A stretch of DNA of 64,000 bases from Peribacillus butanolivorans (GCF_001273755.1 NZ_LGYA01000001.1:4213299-4277298); one strand, 5' to 3'. Counted from the first letter of the stretch, positions 9,799 through 18,825 are shown. A program made the numbers and translations. The notes: generated by a model from the letters alone, not told the origin.

Positions 9799-10383
9799 TT
9801 ATTCTACAAGAATCGAAATTGCACTATACACTAATAACAAAGCCATAATTAGATTAAACTGACTTCTATACTTTTTTAGGAACCTTTGAAACAGCGAACC
9901 AAACACACTCCAGCTCATAGTACTAAGAAAACCAACAAAAGCTAGAAAAAATGAAAAAAATAGTAAGCTGAAATTTGAAGTATGATATGGAATGATAAAG
10001 GTTGATACTGCTGTTATGCCATATAAAATACCTTTCGGATTTACGAATTGTAAAAGCATAGCTGAAAGAAAACGGTTATTTTTATCCCCATCATCGTCTT
10101 TAGTATTATTTTTACTACTTATTATTTTGATAGCCAGATACAACATATAGATTGCAGCTAGGAACGTCATAATAAATTCAATTTTCGGAATGAAATTTTT
10201 AAGCAAAAGATTAAAATAACTGGACAATATCATGATTACAAAGAAACCTGCACCTACTCCTAAACAAAATCCAAGTGTCTTTTTAAACCCGTATTTGTTA
10301 GCGAATAACATTGCCATAATATTATTAGGACCTGGTGTAAAACTAGTAACAAAAACAAATAGCAAAAACGACAATAAAGGCAT
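9799..10383 (-). CDS. LysE-family translocator
   Basis: A 194-residue membrane exporter of the LysE superfamily with six hydrophobic segments and the N-terminal motif SFTPGPNNIMAM. The substrate is not identifiable. I chose the start at 10383 (MPLLSFLLF) because AAGGAGGG lies 7-8 bases upstream; a longer frame to 10431 runs into the promoter region. It is divergent from an XRE-cupin regulator with a 110-bp shared control region, so that regulator probably controls it. Confidence 0.87.
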   Translation of the reverse strand: MPLLSFLLFVFVTSFTPGPNNIMAMLFANKYGFKKTLGFCLGVGAGFFVIMILSSYFNLLLKNFIPKIEFIMTFLAAIYMLYLAIKIISSKNNTKDDDGDKNNRFLSAMLLQFVNPKGILYGITAVSTFIIPYHTSNFSLLFFSFFLAFVGFLSTMSWSVFGSLFQRFLKKYRSQFNLIMALLLVYSAISILVE

Positions 10384-10427
10384 ATTGGGCCCTCCTTCTG
10401 TGATGTATGTTATAATGTCTAAAATGA

Positions 10428-10475
10428 ACAATATAACGATTTACTTTTTATTGTACAATACAGACGTTATATTGT
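10428..10475. promoter_or_regulatory. Operator-like inverted repeat between lysE-like and XRE-cupin genes
   Basis: A perfect 11-bp inverted repeat, acaatataacg (10428-10438) and cgttatattgt (10465-10475), 26 bp apart, lies in the shared promoter region. A related half-site, gttataatgt, is at 10409. The position fits a site for the adjacent XRE-cupin regulator acting on both genes. Confidence 0.6.
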
Positions 10476-10493
10476 ATATAAAGGAGTGTATTT

Positions 10494-11048
10494 ATGGAGG
10501 AAATAAATCTTATCCTTGCAAAAAACTTAAAAGCCTTTAGAGAAAGTAAAAAATTAAGCCTTGAAAGAGTCGCAGAGCTGACCGGAGTAAGTAAAACAAT
10601 GATTGGTCAAATTGAAAGAGGAGGATCGAGTCCCACTATTACAACGATCTGGAAAATTGCAAATGGCTTAAAGATCTCTTTTACTTCTCTAATAAATAAT
10701 CCGCAGCCAGATACAAAAGTTGTTCTAAGAAGTGATATTCAAACATTATCTGAAGACAATGGAAAATATCGAGTCTATCCCTACTTTCCCTTCGAAGATG
10801 ATAAACGTTTTGAAGTTTATTCAATCGAGATAGAAAAAGGTGGATTCCTAAGTGCTGATTCGCACAGAGAGGGAACTGAAGAGTTCTTAACTGTTTTTGA
10901 AGGGGAACTAACTGTACGTGTAAATAACAATGAATACACAGTAAGAAATGGTGATTCTATCAGATTCAAGGCTGACAAACCCCATGACTATCTTAATTCA
11001 GGGGAAACATTAACTCGATTAAGTATGATCTTATATTATCCAACTTAA
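10494..11048 (+). CDS. XRE-family regulator with cupin sensor domain
   Basis: A 184-residue transcription factor: an HTH_XRE domain at about residues 8-62 (LERVAELTGVSKTMIGQIE is the helix-turn-helix) and a C-terminal cupin barrel at about 105-180 with EGTEEFLTVFEGEL and a later HDYLNSG. Proteins of this layout often control a nearby transporter or catabolic gene and sense a small ligand through the cupin. Its divergent neighbour is a LysE exporter, so control of amino acid export is the likely job. The ATG follows AAGGAGTG. Confidence 0.9.
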   Translation: MEEINLILAKNLKAFRESKKLSLERVAELTGVSKTMIGQIERGGSSPTITTIWKIANGLKISFTSLINNPQPDTKVVLRSDIQTLSEDNGKYRVYPYFPFEDDKRFEVYSIEIEKGGFLSADSHREGTEEFLTVFEGELTVRVNNNEYTVRNGDSIRFKADKPHDYLNSGETLTRLSMILYYPT

Positions 11049-11049
11049 A

Positions 11050-11076
11050 AAACCCCGTCTTACAAGAACGGGGTTT
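11050..11076 (+). terminator. Hairpin after XRE-cupin gene
   Basis: A 9-bp stem (aaaccccgt / acggggttt) immediately past the stop codon, with a 9-base interior. The T tract is short; the next hairpin is stronger. Confidence 0.6.
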
Positions 11077-11080
11077 CAGA

Positions 11081-11125
11081 CTGTAGACAAACTCGATGAA
11101 AATCGAGTTTGTCTACAGTTTTTTT
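11081..11125 (+). terminator. 17-bp perfect hairpin with T tract
   Basis: A 17-bp stem (ctgtagacaaactcgat and complement) around GAAA, then at least seven T. It terminates the regulator gene or marks the end of the adjacent IS1182-like remnant, whose upstream region repeats the words ctacagttttttt. Confidence 0.7.
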
Positions 11126-11147
11126 GAGGGGTTGTAAAAATTCGAAC

Positions 11148-11276
11148 GTTGATTGGAACGTAGGGCACTCGCTTTCCGCGGGCGGTCAGGGAGCCTCCTC
11201 GGCGCCTTTGCGCCTGTGGGGTCTCCCTTGGACACGCTTTTCCCGCAGGAGTCTCGCACCTTCCGTTCCAATCAAC
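11148..11276. repeat. GC-rich palindromic element with 13-bp inverted ends
   Basis: The ends gttgattggaacg and cgttccaatcaac are perfect inverted repeats. The 129-bp interior is strikingly GC-rich against the AT-rich surroundings and contains several self-complementary words. I recognise very similar sequences beside IS elements in many Bacillus genomes, so this is probably a small non-coding mobile element. Confidence 0.7.
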
Positions 11277-11357
11277 TTTGTTTTAACAATTAGAAATAAC
11301 TTTTGACTACAGTTTTTTTGTTTTAATATAGGAGTATTAAAACTTGAGGGGATGACG

Positions 11358-11512
11358 ATGCTTTCGAAACATAATTCTATTCAGCGGGATCAACTTGAAA
11401 TGATTACTTTGGATCAACTGGTGCCAGCGAACCATTTGGTTCGTAAAATTGAGGGGGCCATTGACTTTACTTTCATTTATGACTTGGTGAAAGAGATGTA
11501 TTCTGAGATAGG
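11358..11512 (+). pseudogene. IS1182-family transposase, N-terminal remnant
   Basis: The frame from 11358 begins MLSKHNSIQRDQLEMITL and continues through LVPANHLVRKIE to about MYSEIGR, the normal start of an IS1182-type transposase. After about 50 residues homology stops abruptly at a ggccgcc/ggcggcc hairpin (11512-11529) and a fragment of the dispersed repeat (gctaacgcaccagttag). More than 85 percent of the enzyme, including its catalytic residues, is gone. Confidence 0.85.
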
Positions 11513-11639
11513 CCGCCAAAAAGGCGGCCTTTTTATGGCGCTAACGCACCAGTTAGTTGAAGAAGAAGGTGTTATTTTCTACTTAAATAAAATGTAAACC
11601 CTCTCTTAGAGTCTATAATCCAAAATTTATTCCCTGGTT

Positions 11640-13406
11640 TTACTCGTCTGATTCACTTTCTTCGAAATCCTCAAATTCATCATCATCAACTACGATAGGG
11701 TGAGGATTATTTTGAATGAATCTTACAGCATTTAAACCGATCATCTGAGCAGGTATTGAAGTGTTACCGTCTGGTAAAATAGGAGCGACAGAAAGATCAG
11801 CGACTTTAAGATTTTTGGTACCAAAGACATTTAGGAATTCATCGACAACTCCTTTTTTAATTTTCTTCGCCATCTTACATTGCCCGCCATAATGGAAGAA
11901 ATTCGAATAAGATGCTTTGACATAATCTCCAAGCTGCTTTCTTTTTTCTGCCTCATCCGTTAAAGTGAAGATTTGCTCCGGAGGGTATACCACTTCATGA
12001 ATGCCGCTGTTATTTTTTCTAGCCTCTTTAATAATATTGTAAGTGTTGATATATTGATCCACCATGAAATCTAGATCATTCGTATCTGGCTGTAACGGAT
12101 TGAAGGAAAACGACGGAAGAGCTCCTGGATCGCTATGGGAGGCCATAATTGTCCCCTTACTTCTTGGGTTAAGGTCTATAATGCCAAAACTCATGATATT
12201 GGTAGGCTTGGTTAAATCTTGATTCCACGCATTACTAGCTATATCCGAAGCAGGAATAAATAGGGGTGCTGGGGCTCCTATCAGTTGAAGGCGTCGGCCC
12301 TCCAAACTATCCTTATGCTCTGCTTTAAAAGCACCTAAGGCAATAGGCTGATTAGGATCGGCTACAGCTATAGGAATTATCTGAGATGTATCCACCCTGA
12401 CTCCCAGGCCGGCATACGCTTGAGTTTGCAGATTGTAACCAACATTTGGATTTTCAATCAATGGTGTAATCCCTGCGTTAATCAAATCACTGGATTTGCC
12501 AATCCCTGATCGTTGAAGGATTACTGAGGAGGAAAATCCTGCCGAAACGATAATACCTTTTCGGGCAAACGTTTTATAAGAAACACCGTCCTTGATATAT
12601 TCAACTCCGATCGCAATCATCTGCCCTTTCTTTTTCTTAAATAAGATTTTGTTCACCGTTGTTTTAGCGAAAATGACCAACTTTCTCTTTCCAACTCCAA
12701 ACTCATCTGGATGAAACTCGTTTCCCTGACTAACAATACTCTCATTTAAATATCCTGTTGCGGTCGAAGAACGGGTAGTGGTATTACCAACCTCCTTCTG
12801 GTTAAATTGGGATTTGTAAAAAGTACAGTCACGTGCGTCTGTGTTATAGTCCTCAACAATGTCAATGTCCAATACTTTGGCTGTTGCATTTGTCAACGTT
12901 TGTATGAGCCCATTCGGAGGAATATGCTGTTGTCTAACAAATATTGGCCCCTTACTTCCCCTTTCGTTCGGGCTTTGTGTTTGTCCAGTAAAGGTTTCAT
13001 TTTCGATAAACAAAGGACGAATTTGGTTGTAGCTCCATTGGTCGTTATCAACAAGATCAGCCCATTCGTCATACAGCTCTCTACTCCCGCGGACAGAATA
13101 CATATCGTTAACTTCTGAGCTTCCACCAATGGCCCGCCCATTAACCGTAATAAGCTGCCGTAGAATGGATGACTCTATTCTGGATAGAAGGTTAGAGGCA
13201 AACTTATTATCACTGGCCAAAATAATGGCATCTAAAATATTCGGGGTGCTTAACTGAGCAGTCATATTTGTTCCAGGCTCAAACACAAGTACGGAAGTTT
13301 TTCGGTCATCCGTTAATTTCTTAGCGACTACCCCACCTGCCGTTCCAGCTCCTATGACAATATAATCAAATATATTGAATTTATCAGTACCAGGTCTTAT
13401 ACCCAT
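11640..13406 (-). CDS. GMC-family FAD-dependent oxidoreductase
   Basis: A 588-residue glucose-methanol-choline oxidoreductase. The FAD-binding GAGTAGG is at residues 19-25; the C-terminal catalytic region has FHYGGQCKM with His505, the usual active-site His position, and GNTSIPAQ with Asn548. These enzymes oxidise primary or secondary alcohols; the substrate here is unknown. The protein ends in an unusual acidic tail (574-588, mostly Asp and Glu). No signal peptide is visible. GGAGA precedes the ATG at 13406. It stands alone between an IS remnant and repeats, which suggests recent acquisition. Confidence 0.85.
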   Translation of the reverse strand: MGIRPGTDKFNIFDYIVIGAGTAGGVVAKKLTDDRKTSVLVFEPGTNMTAQLSTPNILDAIILASDNKFASNLLSRIESSILRQLITVNGRAIGGSSEVNDMYSVRGSRELYDEWADLVDNDQWSYNQIRPLFIENETFTGQTQSPNERGSKGPIFVRQQHIPPNGLIQTLTNATAKVLDIDIVEDYNTDARDCTFYKSQFNQKEVGNTTTRSSTATGYLNESIVSQGNEFHPDEFGVGKRKLVIFAKTTVNKILFKKKKGQMIAIGVEYIKDGVSYKTFARKGIIVSAGFSSSVILQRSGIGKSSDLINAGITPLIENPNVGYNLQTQAYAGLGVRVDTSQIIPIAVADPNQPIALGAFKAEHKDSLEGRRLQLIGAPAPLFIPASDIASNAWNQDLTKPTNIMSFGIIDLNPRSKGTIMASHSDPGALPSFSFNPLQPDTNDLDFMVDQYINTYNIIKEARKNNSGIHEVVYPPEQIFTLTDEAEKRKQLGDYVKASYSNFFHYGGQCKMAKKIKKGVVDEFLNVFGTKNLKVADLSVAPILPDGNTSIPAQMIGLNAVRFIQNNPHPIVVDDDEFEDFEESESDE

Positions 13407-13500
13407 ACGTATCTATCTCCTTTCATTAAATTAGTTTATGTTCATAGAAGTCCGAGGTAATGGGGTATAATCTATTTTTCATAAATTGTGTCTTATCGCA

Positions 13501-13582
13501 CTATCCTGCTCCTTTAGCTCCATAAGAAAAAGAGCTGCCGAAGCAACTCCCTTATTGAAGTAAAGCATCCATTAGTTCATTA
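13501..13582 (-). repeat. Dispersed terminator repeat (supplies a stop codon)
   Basis: A near-complete copy: cctttagctccataagaaaaagagctgccgaagcaactc, then ttattgaagtaaagca and attagttcattaa (written here in parts). On the minus strand the hairpin is followed by TTTTTCTTATGG. The TAA stop codon of the gene ending at 13572 lies inside the terminal ttagttcat word. Confidence 0.75.
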
Positions 13583-13844
13583 ATATGTCTATCCCCATTC
13601 CACAAAACATTATAGTTAGTATGAACCAAAATATATAATCTCTTTTTTTAACAATGTAGTTTTCAATTCCTGTTAGAAGGATGATTATGCCTGCAATTAA
13701 TCTTAAAATTCCAGAGTGAATATAATCTATACTGTCATAAGTTTGGAAATATAATATTATTGCAAATATTATCAATACCCATTGTATAAACAGAATAGGT
13801 TTATTTCTGTCATCCCAAAATTCTTTTCTCAAAAAAGAACGCAT
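13572..13844 (-). CDS. Small membrane protein, unknown function
   Basis: A 90-residue protein with three hydrophobic segments at about 18-34, 45-60 and 70-87, separated by short polar loops. I do not recognise a family. The ATG has GAGGAG upstream. The last codons run into a copy of the dispersed repeat, which provides the stop codon, so the natural C terminus may have been altered by repeat insertion. Confidence 0.6.
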   Translation of the reverse strand: MRSFLRKEFWDDRNKPILFIQWVLIIFAIILYFQTYDSIDYIHSGILRLIAGIIILLTGIENYIVKKRDYIFWFILTIMFCGMGIDILMN

Positions 13845-13896
13845 TATTTTATCTCCTCAATCTAAATCAAAGTCTACTCGTATTATAAATTGTAAT

Positions 13897-13980
13897 AAAC
13901 TAACCTTCCCCTTTAGTTCCATAAAAAAAAAGAGCTGTCAAAGCAACTCCCTTTATTGAAGTAAAGCACCTGTTAGCTAA
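13897..13980 (-). repeat. Dispersed terminator repeat
   Basis: A complete but divergent copy (ctttagttccat, agagctgtcaaagcaactc, attgaagtaaagcac, gttagctaa) directly downstream of the ClC-like gene; the hairpin has a poly-T tract in minus orientation. Confidence 0.7.
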
Positions 13981-14027
13981 GTACTGTTCTTCACAAACAT
14001 CTAACTTCCCAGCGTCTCCAACTAAAA

Positions 14028-15278
14028 TTAAGCAGTTATTTTTTGCGGAAATTTTTTACTTATTTTACTTAACCAAATAAATAAAACCACAATGATTAAT
14101 ATAACCGGGGCTAACTCTTTTGGGAAAAATAGCATTAGAGACAGCCCTACTAATAAAGGTGTCTTTAAAATAGCAATCGAAGCACTACTACCTACAACAG
14201 CTACAATAAAGAGCATATCTAGTTGTGGAAAAAAAGTCGCGATAGCGTAGCCTTGTAAAATGGAAGCAAATATAACTGGTAAAATACTCCCACCAATCCA
14301 ACCTGACTTTAAACAAAACTCCATAAAAATCAGTTTTAAAACAGAACCCAAAATTAAAGTAGCAATCGAAAGTGTCGGTACTAAACTAGGTAAATCTCGC
14401 ATAGAAAGCTGGCCGGAAAAAAGTAGATTAGGAGCGATTAAAGACATCATACCAATACCAATACCACCGATAACAGCACTTAAAATAATTTTATTGTTCA
14501 ATTTAGAAAAGAATTTATTCATTGCTCTTTCCATTAGTTCATAAAGTTTACTAAAAAAAATACCAAACAATACAAAAGGAATAAAAAGAAACAATTCATC
14601 CAATCCCCAACTAGTTTCCCCTAACTTTGTCACAAAAGGGGGTTGTTCTGATATTTTAATTAAATACATAAAGGTCACCATACCGTTAACGATAAATAAC
14701 ATATATAATAATTTCTTAAATAAAAGCAGTTTTTTCTCTTGAGGAGCCCGATCAGGATCATAGGGAATAAGGTAGTTATGAGGTAAAGCTAATTTTTTTA
14801 GTCTAATTAACCAAGATTCCTTTTTCCATTCGTTGTAGGAAAAATAAAAGTAACGCATTTTATCTCCCTGCCATACCGATAACGCAATAACAGAACTTAA
14901 TATGGCTGCTGCAGGACCTACACTTGCACCAAAGATTAAAATTAAAAAAGCAATTAAAAAATTGAGACATACATATGAATAGTCAATTCTTTGAGTTGTT
15001 TTTAATTCAACAATAGAATCAGAAGCTGTTTTAGGTAGATTCCCCCACTTATACCTGCTAACACCTACTAAAACACCACCAAAAATACATAAAAATAATG
15101 TATAAATGGAGGGTACTTTTAATTTATTGGATATGTCAGTCCATAAAAAATCTGTCAAGCCATTAACTAAAATTAAAAAAACAGAAGAAATAAAACCGAT
15201 TATCCCACTTAGAATTAAGCCATAAACAAGTAATCTGATTATTTTAATATACTTCTCAGTCAAAATAAAATTCACCAC
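14028..15278 (-). CDS. ClC-family chloride channel/transporter-like protein
   Basis: A membrane protein of about 416 residues with 10-11 hydrophobic segments. ClC-type motifs are FGASVGPAAAI near residue 117 and SGWIGGSILP near residue 325. In the bacterial relatives I know, the first motif usually carries Glu (GPEA); here that position is Ala, which suggests altered gating or a channel rather than a proton antiporter. The start is a GTG at 15278 (or the next GTG) with only a weak ribosome binding site. It is monocistronic and ends just before a repeat-type terminator. Confidence 0.75.
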   Translation of the reverse strand: MVNFILTEKYIKIIRLLVYGLILSGIIGFISSVFLILVNGLTDFLWTDISNKLKVPSIYTLFLCIFGGVLVGVSRYKWGNLPKTASDSIVELKTTQRIDYSYVCLNFLIAFLILIFGASVGPAAAILSSVIALSVWQGDKMRYFYFSYNEWKKESWLIRLKKLALPHNYLIPYDPDRAPQEKKLLLFKKLLYMLFIVNGMVTFMYLIKISEQPPFVTKLGETSWGLDELFLFIPFVLFGIFFSKLYELMERAMNKFFSKLNNKIILSAVIGGIGIGMMSLIAPNLLFSGQLSMRDLPSLVPTLSIATLILGSVLKLIFMEFCLKSGWIGGSILPVIFASILQGYAIATFFPQLDMLFIVAVVGSSASIAILKTPLLVGLSLMLFFPKELAPVILIIVVLFIWLSKISKKFPQKITA

Positions 15279-15775
15279 TTTATATATATATTAAGACTCT
15301 CTCTTGTTGCATTAAGTAACTATATTCATTTGAAATACTAATAATTTTAATTATGTCGAAATAATTATACTAGACTTTACAATGAAAGGGTTACTTTAAT
15401 GTGTTCTCTTTTCGGAGAGAACACATTAAATTTCAAGTGAAATAACACTTCAATTAGCAGCTTCATTGGAGTGCTATTTTTGTTTTATCTCATAAACTTA
15501 TCTATTAGAAGTAATTTTGTTATTCAACTAGCCTGCCCGTGGGACATGATCTGAAAATTTTAGAGAAAGATATTGACATCCTATTAGCTGGTATCGTTTC
15601 ATTAAGTAGCGTGTGCGTTAATGGATGTAAAATTCATACATAAGTTGTTTAGAATTTCATCATAATCAGTTTTTTTGCACCAGAACCCTTAATCTGATAG
15701 ACACTGTAGTGATGAAAATAAGCTTGGTTTGGCGATAATTAATAAGAAAAAATCTATTATTAAGGGAGTACCTGT
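15279..15775. other. Intergenic region with two stable hairpins
   Basis: No gene is seen. A perfect 12-bp hairpin (aatgtgttctct and complement, about 15399-15428) is followed by a 14-bp imperfect hairpin with a T tract (about 15441-15483) reading as a plus-strand terminator. There is no obvious plus-strand gene before them, so they may be an orphan terminator or part of a leader of the regulator at 15776. Confidence 0.4.
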
Positions 15776-17272
15776 ATGGTTAAATTGTTAATTGCTGATC
15801 GCGATCAAAATGAACGAACAGGGATTGGCTGGCTAGTTTCTTCGTTTTCGATTCCATTTGATCACATTCTATTAGCAGGCTCAGTATCTGAGGTATTTCA
15901 TCTAATAGAGGCCGAAGTACCAGATGTTGTTTGCATTGAACTCGATATGATTCCAAAGGATGCGTGGGACAGCTTTAAGGAGCTGACCAAACGGTACATA
16001 CAAAAGGTCATTGTCATGACGGCTGAAGCCACATTTGAACGTGCGCTTCAAGGCATCGAGCTTCATGCCTATGATCTATGGGTAAAACCTCAGTCGCCTG
16101 ACCATATCAAACGAGTATTAACCCAGTGCTGCAAGGCCGTTTCAAAAACTGAGGAGAAACAAGAGCCATCGGCTCAAATTGAGGTTCCTTCCGTATCTTA
16201 CAGTTCTCTATTCGTGCATCAAGAAACGTTAGGCGCCAATTTCCGATTAATGCTGATGCAGTTGGAAAATTCGAAGAAACAACCTATACTGCTATCTTTT
16301 TTACAAGAATATCCATTTAAGAACCGACCGGTTGTCTTGCCGCTAAGCGACATGATCGTTTCTGTTTTTTCATTCGATAACCAGCAGCCACAGCCACTTA
16401 AACAATTAAAGCACATAGGCAATCGGATTCTAACCGAATGGGAAGAGCAGTTTTCGGAGCCCATGTCACTAGTTTTATATGATACTAATGACCCGTTGCT
16501 TTCGTTAAATGAAAAATATCTTCATGCGAAGCAAGCGCTAGAAATTCGTTTTTTCAAAGGGTATCGGCAGCTTTCGGTCATTGAGGATAAGGTGAACTGG
16601 GTTATGATCGATCCGTTTTTAACCCCGTCTGAACAGCGCGAATGGATTGACATGCTGAACGAAGGTGACAGGGACAAAATTAAGCAGTGGATGTATAAAG
16701 AATTTTTGAATAAGGCAGATCCCTATCCCGAGCCAGGTTTATTGCGAACCCGGTTAACAAGCTTATTAGCCCAAGTCCGACGCTTCATGAAGTCATTTTA
16801 CCTTGATGAAGGGATGCTTGAGAGACGTTATCATCAAGTATTTGAATCCATCCTATACAATCCGATTCTATATCGGATCGTCCAGGAGTTATTGCTGTTT
16901 TTATATGAAGTTCTTGATCGGGCAAATAACAATCAAGAAAACGCTCGTACAGATGTGATAGAGCAGGCCATCCGGTACATTGAGGAGAATTTTACTAACC
17001 CTAAGCTAAGGCTTGAGGACGTTGCGAACCAAGTAAACAGAAGCGCAGCGTATTTTAGCTCGCTCTTAACAAAAAAACAAGGAAGCTCGTTCCGACAGCT
17101 ATTAACAAAGACACGGATAAACGAAGCGCAGCGTCTATTGATAGATACAAAACTCTCGATTCAAGATGTAGCAGATAAAACAGGATTTATAAATGCAAAT
17201 TACTTTAGCAAAATTTTCAAGGAAAAAACCGGTACAACCCCTCGTTCATTTAGAAATCGTAAAAAAGTATAG
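15776..17272 (+). CDS. YesN-type response regulator with AraC output domain, Glu at the phosphoacceptor position
   Basis: A 498-residue regulator: an N-terminal receiver domain (1-120), a long middle region, and a C-terminal AraC/XylS double HTH (about 395-495). The receiver keeps the acidic pocket (Asp8, Asp10), the Thr/Ser position (MTAEAT) and the Lys (VKPQ). The strand that should end in the phosphoacceptor Asp reads PDVVCIELDM, placing Glu55 where Asp is expected, with Asp57 two residues on. This could mimic phosphorylation. No histidine kinase is in the window. It lies just upstream of the MFS gene on the same strand and probably activates that locus. Confidence 0.85.
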   Translation: MVKLLIADRDQNERTGIGWLVSSFSIPFDHILLAGSVSEVFHLIEAEVPDVVCIELDMIPKDAWDSFKELTKRYIQKVIVMTAEATFERALQGIELHAYDLWVKPQSPDHIKRVLTQCCKAVSKTEEKQEPSAQIEVPSVSYSSLFVHQETLGANFRLMLMQLENSKKQPILLSFLQEYPFKNRPVVLPLSDMIVSVFSFDNQQPQPLKQLKHIGNRILTEWEEQFSEPMSLVLYDTNDPLLSLNEKYLHAKQALEIRFFKGYRQLSVIEDKVNWVMIDPFLTPSEQREWIDMLNEGDRDKIKQWMYKEFLNKADPYPEPGLLRTRLTSLLAQVRRFMKSFYLDEGMLERRYHQVFESILYNPILYRIVQELLLFLYEVLDRANNNQENARTDVIEQAIRYIEENFTNPKLRLEDVANQVNRSAAYFSSLLTKKQGSSFRQLLTKTRINEAQRLLIDTKLSIQDVADKTGFINANYFSKIFKEKTGTTPRSFRNRKKV

Positions 17273-17299
17273 AAATCTAAAATAATTATAGTTTTCAAA

Positions 17300-17314
17300 T
17301 GTAAGCGTTTTACA
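17300..17314. promoter_or_regulatory. Candidate cre site upstream of the MFS gene
   Basis: tgtaagcgttttaca is palindromic and matches a CcpA site apart from one extra T. It lies 132 bp upstream of the MFS start and would link this locus to carbon catabolite control. Confidence 0.45.
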
Positions 17315-17445
17315 TTACACTTTAAATTCGAAAAAAATTAGAAAAATTCAAAAAATAGACGTCTGTTTTCAATCGCTTTCCTTCTCTAAACTAGAGAAGT
17401 AGGAAGTGTCCCAAAAATCAAATATTGAAAAGGGGAAAGACGCTT

Positions 17446-18810
17446 ATGACCGAACAAAAATTTAAGATGGATGACGCTCCACTTAACAAGTTCCATATGA
17501 AAATTACAGCGCTTACTTTTGGCTCTAATTTCTCTGATGGGTATGCTCTTGGGATTATTGGAGTGGCTCTTACACTCCTTAGCCCACAAATGGAACTCAA
17601 TTCGATGTGGGTAGGACTAATTGGAAGTTCTGCTTTGGTCGGGCTCTTTTTCGGTAGTCTAGTACTTGGAGGGTTATCTGACCGCATAGGCAGACAGAAA
17701 ATATACCTGCTTAACTTCTTATTGGTCACTATAGCTTCGTTGCTGCAACTATTTGTGGATGGTCCCGTAGAGTTGTTAATTTTGCGGTTACTGATAGGGT
17801 TTGCTCTCGGAGGCGATTATGCAGTCGGATCGACTTTACTTGCCGAGTTCTCGCCTAGAAAGTATAGGGGGTTCTTACTGGCTTCTCTAAATGTGCTCTG
17901 GACGGTAGGTTACGTCTCTGCAACCATTGTCGGATATTATTTAGGACAAGCTGGTCCGGAATCATGGCGTTGGATGCTTGCTAGTGCTGCAATCCCTGCA
18001 TTCATTGTGCTGATACTGCGAATCGGAACGCCTGAATCCCCACAATGGCTCATCAGCATGGGACGTATTGATGAAGCACGCCATATCGTAAAGAAGTATA
18101 TCGGGCCGAATGCGGAAATCGACGAAACTGTTATGGAGACTCAAAATAAAAATGGCTTTCGTGCTCTTTTTAACAAAAAATTCCGGAAGCGAACAGCTTT
18201 TGGAAGTCTATTTTATGTCTGTATTGTCATTCCGTACTTTGCCATCTACACATTCCTACCGTCTATCTTAAATAGTATGGGTTTAGCAGAAAACTTCACT
18301 GTAGACTTGTGGTTAAACATATTCCTAATCTTGGGTTCGATTGCTGGTCTTTGGCTTATGGAGAAATTTTCTCGCAGAGGTTTCACGATTAGTACGTTTG
18401 CAATCCTGACCGTCTGCTTGCTTATGCTTAGCATTTTTCACGAACCTAAACTTTTAGTAATTCCGATTTTTCTGGCTTTTACTTTTATATTATCAGCAAA
18501 TTCAAATCTTACGCTAACATATCCGGCCGAACTTTTCCCAACCGAAATTCGCGCATCTGGGATTGGTTTTGTGACAGCGTTCAGCCGAATTGGTTCTGCT
18601 ATCGGGACATTCCTCCTGCCCCTTAGTATGAACACTATAGGGTTGGATGCCTCGATGATTGGAATGACGGCTATTCTGTTAATTGGAACTATCATTTCGA
18701 TTGCCTGGGCACCGGAGACAAAGTCACTCTCTTTAAGTGAGGCAAGTAATCCTTTTAATGAAGCAAGTAATTCAAACTTAACCCCCTTGAACCATAAGAA
18801 GATTAATTGA
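17446..18810 (+). CDS. MFS transporter, organic-cation/sugar-porter type
   Basis: A 454-residue transporter with 12 membrane helices. The MFS signatures are GGLSDRIGRQ after helix 2 and a PESPQWL segment after helix 6, the latter typical of the sugar-porter/organic-cation branch; PAELFPTEIRASG lies in the second half. The start at 17446 (MTEQKF) has AAAGGGGAAAG upstream; a TTG at 17425 is less likely. It lies between the response regulator and the lyase on the same strand, so it probably imports the lyase substrate, perhaps a betaine or imidazole compound. The specificity is inferred only from context. Confidence 0.85.
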   Translation: MTEQKFKMDDAPLNKFHMKITALTFGSNFSDGYALGIIGVALTLLSPQMELNSMWVGLIGSSALVGLFFGSLVLGGLSDRIGRQKIYLLNFLLVTIASLLQLFVDGPVELLILRLLIGFALGGDYAVGSTLLAEFSPRKYRGFLLASLNVLWTVGYVSATIVGYYLGQAGPESWRWMLASAAIPAFIVLILRIGTPESPQWLISMGRIDEARHIVKKYIGPNAEIDETVMETQNKNGFRALFNKKFRKRTAFGSLFYVCIVIPYFAIYTFLPSILNSMGLAENFTVDLWLNIFLILGSIAGLWLMEKFSRRGFTISTFAILTVCLLMLSIFHEPKLLVIPIFLAFTFILSANSNLTLTYPAELFPTEIRASGIGFVTAFSRIGSAIGTFLLPLSMNTIGLDASMIGMTAILLIGTIISIAWAPETKSLSLSEASNPFNEASNSNLTPLNHKKIN

Positions 18811-18825
18811 CATGAAAAAAGGAAT

